From SXRF01 sp038043465 (lineage in GTDB: Bacteria > Pseudomonadota > Alphaproteobacteria > Rickettsiales > SXRF01), in assembly GCA_038043465.1 (NCBI GenBank), contig JBBTBX010000002.1:1-64000 (forward strand): 64,000 bases of DNA. Reading direction: 5' to 3'. Each line of letters opens with the position of its first letter. The first letter of the stretch is position 1. The notes under the pieces are model-generated. The model did not search any database, was not told where the DNA came from, and saw only the letters and a program-made list of their open reading frames with translations. Positions 32,774 to 40,848 of this stretch are shown here, in pieces. A program made the translations under genes and the position numbers.

Positions 32774-35494
32774 ATGAAACAACTACCAAAAGACTACGAC
32801 CACAAGAAAAGCGAGAAATACTGGCAGGAACAGTGGGTTCAAAAGGGAACGTATCACTGGCAGGATGATTTGCCACGTGAGCAGACTTTCGTAATCGACA
32901 CGCCGCCGCCGACTGTTTCTGGCGTTCTGCACATGGGGCATATTTTCAGCTATACACAGGCGGATTTTATCGCCCGCTACCAGCGCATGGCAGGTAAGGA
33001 TGTTTTTTACCCGATGGGTTTTGATGATAACGGTTTGCCCACCGAGCGTTTAGTAGAAAAAATCAAAGGCGTGCGCGGAAGTTCTATGCCGCGTGCTGAT
33101 TTTGTCGCGCTCTGCCGTGAAGTGGTGAAAGATGCCGAAGAAGAATTCCGTACATTGTTTAAAAGTGCCGCGCTGAGTGTTGACTGGCGGCAGGAATACC
33201 AGACTATCAGCGATGATGTGCGCAAAATTTCGCAAGCATCATTTATTGATTTGCTGCAGAAGAATGAAGCCTACCGCGATTTTCGCCCGACCTATTGGGA
33301 TTGGGTAGATCAAACCGCCATAGCTCAGGCGGAGATTGAAAATAAAGAAATGCCAGGGGTGATGAATGAAATAGAGTTTCAGTTGTCAGATGTCAGTGGT
33401 CAGTGGTCAGAAACAGAGCCATCAGCCAGCGAAGCTGCGTCCCATGTGAGCGACAGAACGTCGCGCAGCGGGGACAAAATAGTAATCATGACTACCCGTC
33501 CTGAGCTGCTCGGCGCGTGCGTGGCGGTTATGTATCACCCTGAAGATCCAAATGCTGCGAAATATAAGGATAAACACGCAATTACTCCGCTATTTGGCGT
33601 AAAAGTTCCGATGATTGCTGACGAAGCAGTGGAGCGCGAAAAAGGCACAGGTCTCGTGATGTGCTGTACCTTTGGTGATGACACAGATAAGGAGTGGTGG
33701 CGGAAATATAAATTGCCAACCATTCATTTGCTCGGAAAAGATGGAAAGCTTGATCTTTCTATTTACTCAGCACTCAGCACTCTACACTCAGCACTTCACG
33801 GTCTAAAACCCAAACAAGCCAACGCAAAAATAATTGAATTGCTACAGGCAGAAGGCAAGCTGCTCAAACAAACGCCAATGATGCATACGGTGAAATGCGC
33901 CGAACGCAGCGGAACTCCGATAGAAATTATCCCAACTCATCAATGGTTCATCCGCATTGCGGATAAAAAAGATGAGTTGCTGGCGAAGGGCGCGGAAGTT
34001 AAGTGGTATCCTGAATATATGCGCATCCGCCTTAACCAGTGGATTGAGGGTTTGAAGGAGGATTGGTGCATCTCTCGCCAACGCTTTTTTGGTGTGCCGA
34101 TTCCAGTGTGGTATTCCAAGCGGGCAGGGGAAGAAGGGAAACTGTTATTTGCGGATATGGCGCAATTGCCAATTGACCCGACCACCCATTTACCGAAAGG
34201 TTACGCTCGCGATGAAGTAACTGCAGATGTTGACGTTCTCGACACATGGGCGACATCGTCTATCAGCCCACAGATAAATGCACGGTCTATCGGTTCGTCA
34301 TTGCGAGATGCCGAAGGCAACGAAGCAATCCAGACTTCTAGCTCTGGATCGCCACGCTTTGCTCGTGATGACCGATATAACAAGCTTTTCCCCGCCGATC
34401 TGCGCCCGCAGGCGCATGAAATCATCCGCACTTGGGCGTTTTATACCATTGCCAAAGCGCATCTCCACGCGAACACAATTCCGTGGAAAAATATCATAAT
34501 TTCTGGGTGGTGTCTGGCGGCTGACAAAACCAAAATGAGTAAATCAAAAGGCAATGTGGTTACTCCGGTTGCTCTCATTGAAGAAAAAGGAACGGACGCT
34601 GTGCGTTATTGGGCATCAACTTCGCGACTGGGTTCAGACACAGCATTTTCTGAAGATTTGCTGAAAATCGGCCGCAAGCTGGTCAATAAAATCTGGAACG
34701 CCAGCCAGTTTGCTGCACTTAATTTAGACAAAATTGCGGGTACACCAACAACAGCTTTGCAGGATATTAAGAGCGGAAAAATCAATTGTGCATTGGATAT
34801 ATGGATTTTGGCACGTTTAAATAGTTGCGTCATTCACGCTACAAAGGGCTTTGATGAGTTTGAATACTCAGACGCGCGGGTAGCTATTGAAGATTTTTTC
34901 TGGAATAATTTCTGTGATAATTATCTGGAGTTAGTCAAAGCCCGAGCTTATAATGAAAATGGTGAAAATCACAGCGGTCAACAATCAGCTCTTTACACCC
35001 TGTATCATTGCCTTGATGCAATTTTGCGCCTGTTTGCGCCATTTGTTCCGCATATCACCGAGGAATTATACAGCCATATATTTGATGATAAATATGCAAA
35101 GCTTGGCTCTATCCACGCGCGCGGAAATTGGGTCAAAGTATCAGATTATCCTTTCTATGAATATTCTAAAGAAGGCTGGAATGGAGTTCTATTTACAGAA
35201 GCTCAACCTTTATATGATTCCACTATAAGGAGCGGTTCGTTAGCGGTAGAAGTTCTGAATGTCATTCGCAAAGCCAAATCAGAAGCTAATGTTTCAATTA
35301 AATTCCCTGTTGAAGAAGTTCATATCGCAGCTTTTTATAATCTTGGAAACTGGGAACAATTGCTTCCTGTCTTAGATGATTTGAAAGCAGCAGGAAATGC
35401 TAAAGCTATTACCAAATCAAGAGGCGAGGGTGTACTTTATACTTCGGAGAAGAGTAATTTCCATATAGCTGTAACGCTGGCAAAAGTATCCTAA
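32774..35494 (+). CDS. valS: Valyl-tRNA synthetase with in-frame repeat insertions
   Basis: A 906-aa class I synthetase charging tRNA-Val. The ATP site HMGH is at 53-56 and KMSKS at ~587-591; WATSS and LRPQAHEIIRTWAFY are conserved. It is full length with an intact frame but carries repeat-derived insertions. One, at ~204-234, is Ser-rich (SDVSGQWSETEPSASEAA...). A second, at ~331-342, reads SALSTLHSALH. A third, of 30 codons at ~506-535, is a palindromic element lying between WATSSISPQIN and LFPADLRPQ. They fall between conserved blocks and probably form surface loops. The editing domain is present. Confidence 0.95.
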   Translation: MKQLPKDYDHKKSEKYWQEQWVQKGTYHWQDDLPREQTFVIDTPPPTVSGVLHMGHIFSYTQADFIARYQRMAGKDVFYPMGFDDNGLPTERLVEKIKGVRGSSMPRADFVALCREVVKDAEEEFRTLFKSAALSVDWRQEYQTISDDVRKISQASFIDLLQKNEAYRDFRPTYWDWVDQTAIAQAEIENKEMPGVMNEIEFQLSDVSGQWSETEPSASEAASHVSDRTSRSGDKIVIMTTRPELLGACVAVMYHPEDPNAAKYKDKHAITPLFGVKVPMIADEAVEREKGTGLVMCCTFGDDTDKEWWRKYKLPTIHLLGKDGKLDLSIYSALSTLHSALHGLKPKQANAKIIELLQAEGKLLKQTPMMHTVKCAERSGTPIEIIPTHQWFIRIADKKDELLAKGAEVKWYPEYMRIRLNQWIEGLKEDWCISRQRFFGVPIPVWYSKRAGEEGKLLFADMAQLPIDPTTHLPKGYARDEVTADVDVLDTWATSSISPQINARSIGSSLRDAEGNEAIQTSSSGSPRFARDDRYNKLFPADLRPQAHEIIRTWAFYTIAKAHLHANTIPWKNIIISGWCLAADKTKMSKSKGNVVTPVALIEEKGTDAVRYWASTSRLGSDTAFSEDLLKIGRKLVNKIWNASQFAALNLDKIAGTPTTALQDIKSGKINCALDIWILARLNSCVIHATKGFDEFEYSDARVAIEDFFWNNFCDNYLELVKARAYNENGENHSGQQSALYTLYHCLDAILRLFAPFVPHITEELYSHIFDDKYAKLGSIHARGNWVKVSDYPFYEYSKEGWNGVLFTEAQPLYDSTIRSGSLAVEVLNVIRKAKSEANVSIKFPVEEVHIAAFYNLGNWEQLLPVLDDLKAAGNAKAITKSRGEGVLYTSEKSNFHIAVTLAKVS
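33381..33410 (+). repeat. Heptamer array inside valS
   Basis: Units of gtcagtg/gtcagat repeat about four times and are read as LSDVSGQWS. The same unit type (gtggtcag) forms the hairpin arm at 23166-23190. A further Ser/Arg-rich stretch without homologous appearance follows up to ~33475. Confidence 0.7.
33765..33799 (+). repeat. Second short tandem array inside valS
   Basis: Units actcagc/actcagc/actctac/actcagc/acttcac are read as YSALSTLHSALH. It interrupts the conserved region between GKDGKL and the KPKQANAKIIELL segment, in frame. Confidence 0.7.
34288..34377. repeat. 90-bp palindromic element inserted in frame in valS
   Basis: The ends tatcggt and accgata are inverted. Inside lie gtcattgcgag and ctcgtgatgac, then caatcca and tggatcg, which is the tcattgcgag family seen in spacers at 15186 and 62357. 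Its length of 90 bp keeps the frame and adds 30 residues to ValRS. This parallels the palindromic elements known inside Rickettsia genes. Confidence 0.85.
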
Positions 35495-35504
35495 TCAATT
35501 TTCG

Positions 35505-35645
35505 AGACCTCTGCATAATGCGTTTTTCGTCATTGCGAGAAGGCGTAGCCTTCGCGGCAATCCAGTAAATCAAGTATCATAGAAAGATGGATTGCTTCCT
35601 GCCACGCTACGCTCGCAGTCGCAATGACGCATTATGCAGAGGTCT
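35505..35645. repeat. Composite MITE-like element with 18-bp terminal inverted repeats
   Basis: agacctctgcataatgcg at the left is exactly mirrored at the right. Inside lies a complete tcattgcgag-family palindrome (35530-35627). The left 35 bases match window positions 19-53 in reverse. The right end supplies two bases of the flippase stop codon. No transposase is present; the ends look like those of an insertion sequence acting in trans. Confidence 0.88.
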
Positions 35646-36966
35646 ATTTCGGCACTTCATTTATCGATTTATACATCAACACAAACAATATACCGCTTGC
35701 CAGTGCCTGCACCAGACCATAGGCAATCAGCAGGTAAGAAACCTGCCATGCGTAAAGATACCCTAGGTAAAGCACAAATATAACAGCCAACAATCGGCAA
35801 ATATCATAGATAACAGCCAATTTCTGCTTTTCCAGAATTTGCAACGTATGCGTCACTGCGTGCATGGTCATTTGCGGCAGATAGGCAATGCTGAGAATAT
35901 AAATATATTGCACAGAATCCCGCCACTCCTCACCAAATACAAACGGTATCAGATAATAAGCGGTGGCATTGATAAGAAACAACCATCCAGATACAATTAT
36001 AAGCTGAAAACGCAGAACATTGAGGAATCTATCGCGCATTGCCTCGCGGTCATGGTTTTGGGTTTTGTAGGCATCGCCCATATAAACTTGCAATATCGAG
36101 GTGCTGAGCATGAGCAGAGGTCGTTCAACTATGCGGTTTATCAGGAAAATAAAGCCGGTGATGATTGTGGAATGATAAATCATGGGTATGGCTAAAAACA
36201 GGATGTTATTACCGCCAAGCATATTTATCATTGAGGAAAAACTTGAAATCAGCGGAAAATTGCGGAATCTATACGCCATTGCTTTTATACCGGAAACAGA
36301 CATGGATTTAATTATCAATTTCGGGTTCGGAATTAATTTTTTAAATAGAACGCTTGCGCCCATCGACTGTCCAATCACAAAACCGGTTATCATTCCCCAG
36401 ACATTTGTTCCGGCAAGTCCTAGGATAATCTGGCTTATTGGCCCACCATATCCTTGATAAATCTTGGTTTGCGAGATGACTTTGAAGGTTTGTTTATGGG
36501 TGGCGTATGACACAAGTATCTGATACGCGCCGATTGCAAACATGCCAACAGGAACCATCAAGCGATATTCCCATAGCAAACCAAACGATGATTCAAGATA
36601 TTCCGGAAGCGAATTTATTGAGTATAGAACTATTCCAATAAGCAAATTAACAAAAAATAGCGATATCAGGCACACGCCCAGCATATTTGCGGTTTCTTCT
36701 TCGGTTTTTGTCAGAGGAATAGCCAGTTCATAACGCAGCGAAGCAATCAGCGACAGCACGCTTATCACCATCATATATATCCCAAGAACGCCAAACTCCT
36801 CAGGGGAATAGATGCGGGTCAGGGCAGGGGAAAGAATTACAGAACCCATCTGCCCTATAGCAGTACCAATAAACATCAGTAATACGTTATGGGAAAAGCT
36901 GCCTTTTGCAATTTTTGAAGATAATCTTGAATTTTGCCGCTGAATAAAATTTTTAAATAATTTCAT
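35644..36966 (-). CDS. Polysaccharide flippase (Wzx/MOP family)
   Basis: A 440-aa inner membrane protein with about 12 helices, typical of O-antigen or exopolysaccharide lipid-linked sugar flippases. The N-terminal motif MFIGTAIGQMGSVILSPALTRIYSPEEFGVLGIYMM is characteristic. The ATG at 36966, after GATGGGAT, is preferred to an upstream in-frame start. The stop codon lies on the edge of a mobile element, so the natural C-terminus may have been altered slightly. No other polysaccharide genes are adjacent; two glycosyltransferases lie at 50-52 kb. Confidence 0.88.
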   Translation of the reverse strand: MKLFKNFIQRQNSRLSSKIAKGSFSHNVLLMFIGTAIGQMGSVILSPALTRIYSPEEFGVLGIYMMVISVLSLIASLRYELAIPLTKTEEETANMLGVCLISLFFVNLLIGIVLYSINSLPEYLESSFGLLWEYRLMVPVGMFAIGAYQILVSYATHKQTFKVISQTKIYQGYGGPISQIILGLAGTNVWGMITGFVIGQSMGASVLFKKLIPNPKLIIKSMSVSGIKAMAYRFRNFPLISSFSSMINMLGGNNILFLAIPMIYHSTIITGFIFLINRIVERPLLMLSTSILQVYMGDAYKTQNHDREAMRDRFLNVLRFQLIIVSGWLFLINATAYYLIPFVFGEEWRDSVQYIYILSIAYLPQMTMHAVTHTLQILEKQKLAVIYDICRLLAVIFVLYLGYLYAWQVSYLLIAYGLVQALASGILFVLMYKSINEVPK

Positions 36967-36987
36967 ATAAATCCCATCTAAACCAGT

Positions 36988-37082
36988 CACCCTACGCTAA
37001 AGCTTAGGATAAAACTCTTAGCTCTGATGGCTTCGAGTATCTTACTGGCGTAAGCAACATGAAGCTCAAAGAACGTAGGGTG
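36988..37082. repeat. Inverted-repeat element abutting the tRNA 3' end
   Basis: caccctacg (36988-36996) and cgtagggtg (37074-37082) are inverted and enclose ~77 bp with further small pairings (cttagga/tcttag; ttactggcgtaa). The right arm touches the encoded CCA end of the tRNA gene. It could also serve as the tRNA terminator. Confidence 0.55.
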
Positions 37083-37157
37083 GCGGACCCGGAGCGATTC
37101 GAACGCCCGACCTTTTGATTCGTAGTCAAATGCTCTATCCAGCTGAGCTACGGGTCC
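37081..37157 (-). tRNA. tRNA-Arg (anticodon ACG)
   Basis: On the minus strand the acceptor strand GGACCCG pairs with CGGGTCC, followed by G and an encoded CCA. The D arm is GCTCAGCTGGATAGAGC and the anticodon arm TTTGA-CTACGAA-TCAAA gives ACG. The T arm contains GTTCGAATC. All 77 positions fit the cloverleaf. ACG is read as ICG after deamination by TadA and decodes CGU/CGC/CGA. Confidence 0.97.
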
Positions 37158-37384
37158 TTGCACAGTGCAAATAAGCAGAATTTGCAGTAAAAGAGGCGGA
37201 AATGTAGCTAATCCATTATAAAATACAAGAGCTTTCTTTGACTGTCTATAACAGGCTATATAAAACCTTATAAAATATGGCTCTAAGTATAGAAATTATT
37301 TTGTTTTATTCGTTCCTTGACTTGCTGCCTAGCCTCTTTTAAATTCACGGGTGTATTTGCTGTTTTTTATTTAGGAGAATGAAT

Positions 37385-37807
37385 ATGATACGTAATGTGA
37401 ATGGCGTTAAATCTGGTTTCCTTGCTGTATCTATCGCACTGACGGTTTTATTGCTATCTTCTTATTATTCTGCGGTAAAAGCCGAGAGCAGAGCAAATAT
37501 CACATCTTCTCCTTCGCAAAAGGATGCGGTTTTGGTGATTCGCTTTAACCAGAAATATGTATATTTTGAAAATGCCCTAAAGAAGGTAATTGACAAGGTT
37601 TATGGAATAAAGCCAAACGCAGGATATGAGATCCAGTCGGTTATTCCAAATGATGGAAATGATGGAAATGCTAAGAAATATCTAGAGAATTTACGCAACG
37701 TTGTTGCTGAATTTAATCGCCTGGGCATACCTAAAGAAAGAATATCCATCCGCACTGATGTTACTGACCTGGTACAGAGTCAGGAAATTAATATTTTTGT
37801 TCGCTGA
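37385..37807 (+). CDS. Small exported protein of unknown function
   Basis: A 140-aa protein with a clear Sec signal peptide (hydrophobic SGFLAVSIALTVLLLSSYY, cleavage probably near VKA-ES). The mature part of ~105 residues contains VIRFNQKYVYFENALKKVIDKVY and ends EINIFVR. The layout of a beta strand, a helix, GIPKERI and then a strand resembles small periplasmic alpha/beta domains in other alphaproteobacteria. The ATG at 37385 sits 8 bases from AGGAG and is preferred to the ATG two codons earlier. It is not part of an obvious operon. Confidence 0.75.
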   Translation: MIRNVNGVKSGFLAVSIALTVLLLSSYYSAVKAESRANITSSPSQKDAVLVIRFNQKYVYFENALKKVIDKVYGIKPNAGYEIQSVIPNDGNDGNAKKYLENLRNVVAEFNRLGIPKERISIRTDVTDLVQSQEINIFVR

Positions 37808-37822
37808 TTCTGCTATTATCGC

Positions 37823-37851
37823 TTGCAGCCACTTGCTGCTTGTTACATAAT
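37823..37851 (+). promoter_or_regulatory. Sigma-70-type promoter of the 4.5S RNA gene
   Basis: A TTGCAG -35 box and a CATAAT -10 box with a 17-bp spacer. The expected start 6-7 bp downstream coincides with the first G of the RNA. Confidence 0.6.
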
Positions 37852-37856
37852 GCAAA

Positions 37857-37945
37857 GGCTGGTGGCGGGCGGCGCGCCTGCGAACCCGGTCAGATCCGAG
37901 AGGAAGCAGCCGTAGCAGATCCGTTCTGGGTCGCTGCCAGCGTTG
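37857..37945 (+). ncRNA. ffs: Signal recognition particle RNA (4.5S, small bacterial type)
   Basis: The conserved apical hairpin is readable: GGTCAGATCCGAGAGGAAGC followed by AGCC...GCAGATCC. This is the SRP54/Ffh-binding asymmetric loop and GNRA-like tip. The outer ends GGCTGG and CTGCCAGC pair. Location just upstream of dnaX is common in alphaproteobacteria. It lacks the Alu domain, as expected for Gram-negatives. Confidence 0.92.
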
Positions 37946-37980
37946 TGTTTTAGTTATTCACACGTTTATCATGGTGTTAA

Positions 37981-38331
37981 ATGGAAACCATCATTTTTGC
38001 TCTTGGTGAAGATGGAGTACTCTCCGTTTTCAATGATTTACATGAGGTTCGCCTAGAATGTGAGGGTATAGATGTTGAAAGTGGTGTGTGGGATTTTTTT
38101 AACTATCAAGGAAAGTCTGTTAAGCCTTATTTTACCAGCCCTAATATCATCAGAAAGCACCTGTTTGGTATGCTTAAAAGTGTAGAATCCTCTCAAAATT
38201 TTTCTTTTGTTTTGAATGATAATGAACCTGATTTAGGATTACTTCTGGATGATATATCTTACTTGGAAGATAACAAACATTTTAAGAGCATTGCAGAAGT
38301 AAAAAGTTATTTAGAAAAAATTGATTATTAA
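37981..38331 (+). CDS. Small acidic protein of unknown function
   Basis: A 116-aa cytoplasmic protein (METIIFALGEDGVLSVF...) rich in Asp/Glu, with no membrane segment and no recognised family. It lies between the 4.5S RNA and dnaX, where conserved operons normally have nothing, and ends 12 bp before dnaX. No Shine-Dalgarno sequence is evident. Its size and acidity resemble immunity or antitoxin-like proteins, but no partner is adjacent. The open frame and position make it a probable gene. Confidence 0.6.
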   Translation: METIIFALGEDGVLSVFNDLHEVRLECEGIDVESGVWDFFNYQGKSVKPYFTSPNIIRKHLFGMLKSVESSQNFSFVLNDNEPDLGLLLDDISYLEDNKHFKSIAEVKSYLEKIDY

Positions 38332-38343
38332 AAGTTTTGTGTC

Positions 38344-39972
38344 ATGGAATATCGCGTTCTCGCCCGTAAATACCGTCCAACCAACTTCCATGATCTAATC
38401 GGACAAGAAGTTCTGGTGAGAACTTTATCCAATGCTATTAAATCCAATCGTATCGCCCATGCTTTCCTGCTAACTGGTATACGCGGTATAGGAAAAACCA
38501 CGACCGCGCGGATTATAGCCCGCGCACTCAACTGTATAGGTGCAGATGGAAAAGGTGGAGCGACCATAAACCCATGTGGTGTCTGCCCACATTGCCTAAT
38601 GATTTCCGAAGATCGCCATGTTGATGTGCTGGAGATGGATGCTGCCAGCCACACTGGCGTTGGCGACATACGTGATTTAATTGACACGGTGCGCTATCTG
38701 CCAACCACTGCCCGTTATAAAATATATATCATCGACGAAGTACACATGCTTTCAAACAATGCCTTCAACGCATTGCTTAAAACGCTGGAAGAGCCGCCGC
38801 CGCATGTGAAGTTTATTTTTGCGACCACCGAATCACGCAAAATTCCTGTGACAATTCTTTCGCGCTGCCAGCGTTTTGATTTAAAGCGGATTGATTCAGA
38901 AATGCTCTCTGATCACCTCTCTAATATCGCTACTAAAGAACAGGTGCAGGCCGAGGAAGAGGCGATAAAACTGATTTCAATTGCAGCGGAAGGCTCGGTT
39001 CGTGATTCTTTATCATTATTAGATCAGGCAATTGCTCGTGGAATAGAGGAAAACGGTGACTTTAAAGTTACGGCAGCAGCCGTACGCCAGATGCTGGGAG
39101 CTGCAGATCACAGCTCTACATTCCGTTTACTCGATATATTATTGCAAGGAAAAGTGGCAGAGGCATTGGAAGACGTAGAAAAACAATATGGTGCAGGCTC
39201 AGACCCACTCATGATAGTACAGGACGCGCTGGAAATGGTACATCTTATAACACGGGTAAAGGTTGCGCCATTGGCACTTTCCGACATCTCCCTTTCCGAA
39301 CATGACCGAGCTTCTGCAAAAAAGCTAGCTGATGCATTATCAATGCCGGTTCTCACACGCTTGTGGCAAATGCTGCTTAAAGGTATAAGCGAAGTTAAAA
39401 TCGCACCGTCACCGCTTTCCGCTTTGGAGATGCTGTTGGTACGCATAGCCTATAGCGCGCAACTGCCAACGCCAATTGAAATTATCCGCAGCATTTCCGA
39501 TAATCAGGCAACACAGCCGGCGCAAGCAATGTCGACAGAAAAAAAAACTCCTGAATTAGCTGAGCAGAGACCAGAGGTCAGAGATCAGAGGTCAGAAGAA
39601 ATCATTAGCAGTTTTGCACAGGCGGTAGAACTGTTCAATAAAAACCGTGAAATATTATTATACACACAGCTTAAAACTGATGTCTGGCTGGTATCATTTG
39701 AAAGCAATGAATCTGGCGGAAAAATAGAGTTAAAAATTTCACCATCCTTGTCCCGTGATTTTACGGCAAAGATAGCGGATTGCCTCACTCGCTGGACAGG
39801 AATTCCGTGGAAAATTTTGCTTTCCAATACTGCAACTGGTTCAAGCCTGCATGAACAGGAAACCGCCCATAAGGAAAAAGAGATAAAAAAATTATCGGAA
39901 TATTCCCTTATTGCAAAAGTTCTCCAGCAATTCCCTGGCGCGGAAGTGGTAGGGGTTAGGGAAAACAGTTAG
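38344..39972 (+). CDS. dnaX: DNA polymerase III subunits gamma/tau
   Basis: A 542-aa clamp-loader ATPase. Walker A GIRGIGKT is at 45-52, the Cys4 zinc module contains CGVCPHC, and IIDEVHML (Walker B) and SRCQRFDL (sensor) follow. Domain III ends near residue 380. After it a run of nine A residues (codons 399-402) lies at the domain boundary. A one-base slip either way meets a stop at once, which would yield a ~402-aa gamma form. The tau-specific C-terminus follows, with a short repeat-coded stretch (EQRPEVRDQRSEE). Confidence 0.95.
   Translation: MEYRVLARKYRPTNFHDLIGQEVLVRTLSNAIKSNRIAHAFLLTGIRGIGKTTTARIIARALNCIGADGKGGATINPCGVCPHCLMISEDRHVDVLEMDAASHTGVGDIRDLIDTVRYLPTTARYKIYIIDEVHMLSNNAFNALLKTLEEPPPHVKFIFATTESRKIPVTILSRCQRFDLKRIDSEMLSDHLSNIATKEQVQAEEEAIKLISIAAEGSVRDSLSLLDQAIARGIEENGDFKVTAAAVRQMLGAADHSSTFRLLDILLQGKVAEALEDVEKQYGAGSDPLMIVQDALEMVHLITRVKVAPLALSDISLSEHDRASAKKLADALSMPVLTRLWQMLLKGISEVKIAPSPLSALEMLLVRIAYSAQLPTPIEIIRSISDNQATQPAQAMSTEKKTPELAEQRPEVRDQRSEEIISSFAQAVELFNKNREILLYTQLKTDVWLVSFESNESGGKIELKISPSLSRDFTAKIADCLTRWTGIPWKILLSNTATGSSLHEQETAHKEKEIKKLSEYSLIAKVLQQFPGAEVVGVRENS
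39539..39547 (+). promoter_or_regulatory. A9 slippage site in dnaX
   Basis: Nine consecutive A residues in frame GAA AAA AAA ACT. Shifting -1 gives AAC TCC TGA and shifting +1 gives CTC CTG AAT TAG, so both alternatives terminate within four codons. Thermus dnaX makes gamma by transcriptional slippage on an A9 tract. The same is proposed here. Confidence 0.5.
39565..39597 (+). repeat. Short tandem array inside dnaX
   Basis: Units cagagac/cagaggt/cagagat/cagaggt repeat at a 7-bp period and are read as AEQRPEVRDQRSEE. It is a third case of the heptamer arrays within coding sequence. Confidence 0.65.
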
Positions 39973-40081
39973 TAATTATATCACCTCTTCCAACTTCCAG
40001 AGTTTTTGAACACGTTAGGAAAAATTTTCAACAATTCCCTTTGAACGAGGAATCGCGTACTTAATCTGTTATAAATTCACA

Positions 40082-40110
40082 TTGACAGGTGTAATGTTAC
40101 AGGCTACAGT
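40082..40110 (+). promoter_or_regulatory. Putative promoter of higBA
   Basis: TTGACA, a 17-bp spacer and TACAGT. The predicted start falls on or next to the higB ATG, which would make the mRNA leaderless. The ~140 bp between dnaX and higB otherwise hold nothing recognisable. Confidence 0.5.
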
Positions 40111-40116
40111 CATTTG

Positions 40117-40407
40117 ATGAAGATACGGAACTTTGTACATAAGGGTCTGAAGCGTCTCTACATAGAAGATAGTGTGCGGGGCGTTCCACCCGACACCGTG
40201 GACAAACTACGCAAAATGTTTGTCTATATGGACGATATGCAAGATCCTGATGAGCTGCGAATGCTTCCAGCATGGAAAGTCCATATGCTAACCGGCGATC
40301 GCAAAGGGACATGGAGCCTGAGCGTTACCCGTAACCGGAGACTGACGTTCCGCATTGACGAGGCAGAAGAAGAAATCTTTGACGTGAATCTAGAGGACTA
40401 CCATTAG
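40117..40407 (+). CDS. higB: HigB-family toxin
   Basis: A 96-aa RelE-superfamily ribosome-dependent mRNA endonuclease of the HigB type. Family features are MKIRNFVHKGLKRLY at the start, KVHMLTGDRKGTWSLSVTRN in the middle and the end FDVNLEDYH. In higBA pairs the toxin comes first, as here. The pair lies between dnaX and ybaB, which are normally adjacent, and is probably a recent insertion. The ATG at 40117 is preferred to the TTG one codon earlier. Confidence 0.92.
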   Translation: MKIRNFVHKGLKRLYIEDSVRGVPPDTVDKLRKMFVYMDDMQDPDELRMLPAWKVHMLTGDRKGTWSLSVTRNRRLTFRIDEAEEEIFDVNLEDYH

Positions 40408-40423
40408 AAAAGGAGAACAGAAT

Positions 40424-40723
40424 ATGTCTATGAAGAACCCGCCACATCCCGGAGATTTTATCCGCACCGAGCTTGTAGAGCCTGCTGGTCTGTCAGTCAC
40501 GGCAGCAGCCAAAGCTCTTTGTGTGTCACGCCCAACCCTGTCCAGTTTGCTCAATGGTAAAGCTGATTTGTCAGGAGAAATGGCGTTACGCCTAGAAAAA
40601 GCATTCGGTGTGAAGATGGATACTCTCATGCGGATGCAGGTGTCTTATGATATCGCCAAAACCCGTAAACTAGCGAAACACCTTAATGTACGGCGGATTA
40701 CTCTGACAGCCGTTCATTCCTGA
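40424..40723 (+). CDS. higA: HigA-family antitoxin (XRE-type HTH)
   Basis: A 99-aa antitoxin with a Cro/CI helix-turn-helix: HPGDFIRTELVEPAGLSVTAAAKALCVSRPTLSSLLNGK, then ADLSGEMALRLEKAFGVKMDTLMRMQ. This is the standard HigA/VapI pattern. AGGAG lies 8 bases before the ATG, 16 bp after higB. It neutralises HigB and represses the pair. Confidence 0.93.
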   Translation: MSMKNPPHPGDFIRTELVEPAGLSVTAAAKALCVSRPTLSSLLNGKADLSGEMALRLEKAFGVKMDTLMRMQVSYDIAKTRKLAKHLNVRRITLTAVHS

Positions 40724-40848
40724 TATGCAGAGACGTTATGGATATTTTAGAAAGATAGCTGGTGGTGAGATTGTTGAGGATTACTTGCTTGACCTTTGCT
40801 GTAATAATCCAATAATCTGCTCTCTCAATAAGCAATATGGAGGATGTT

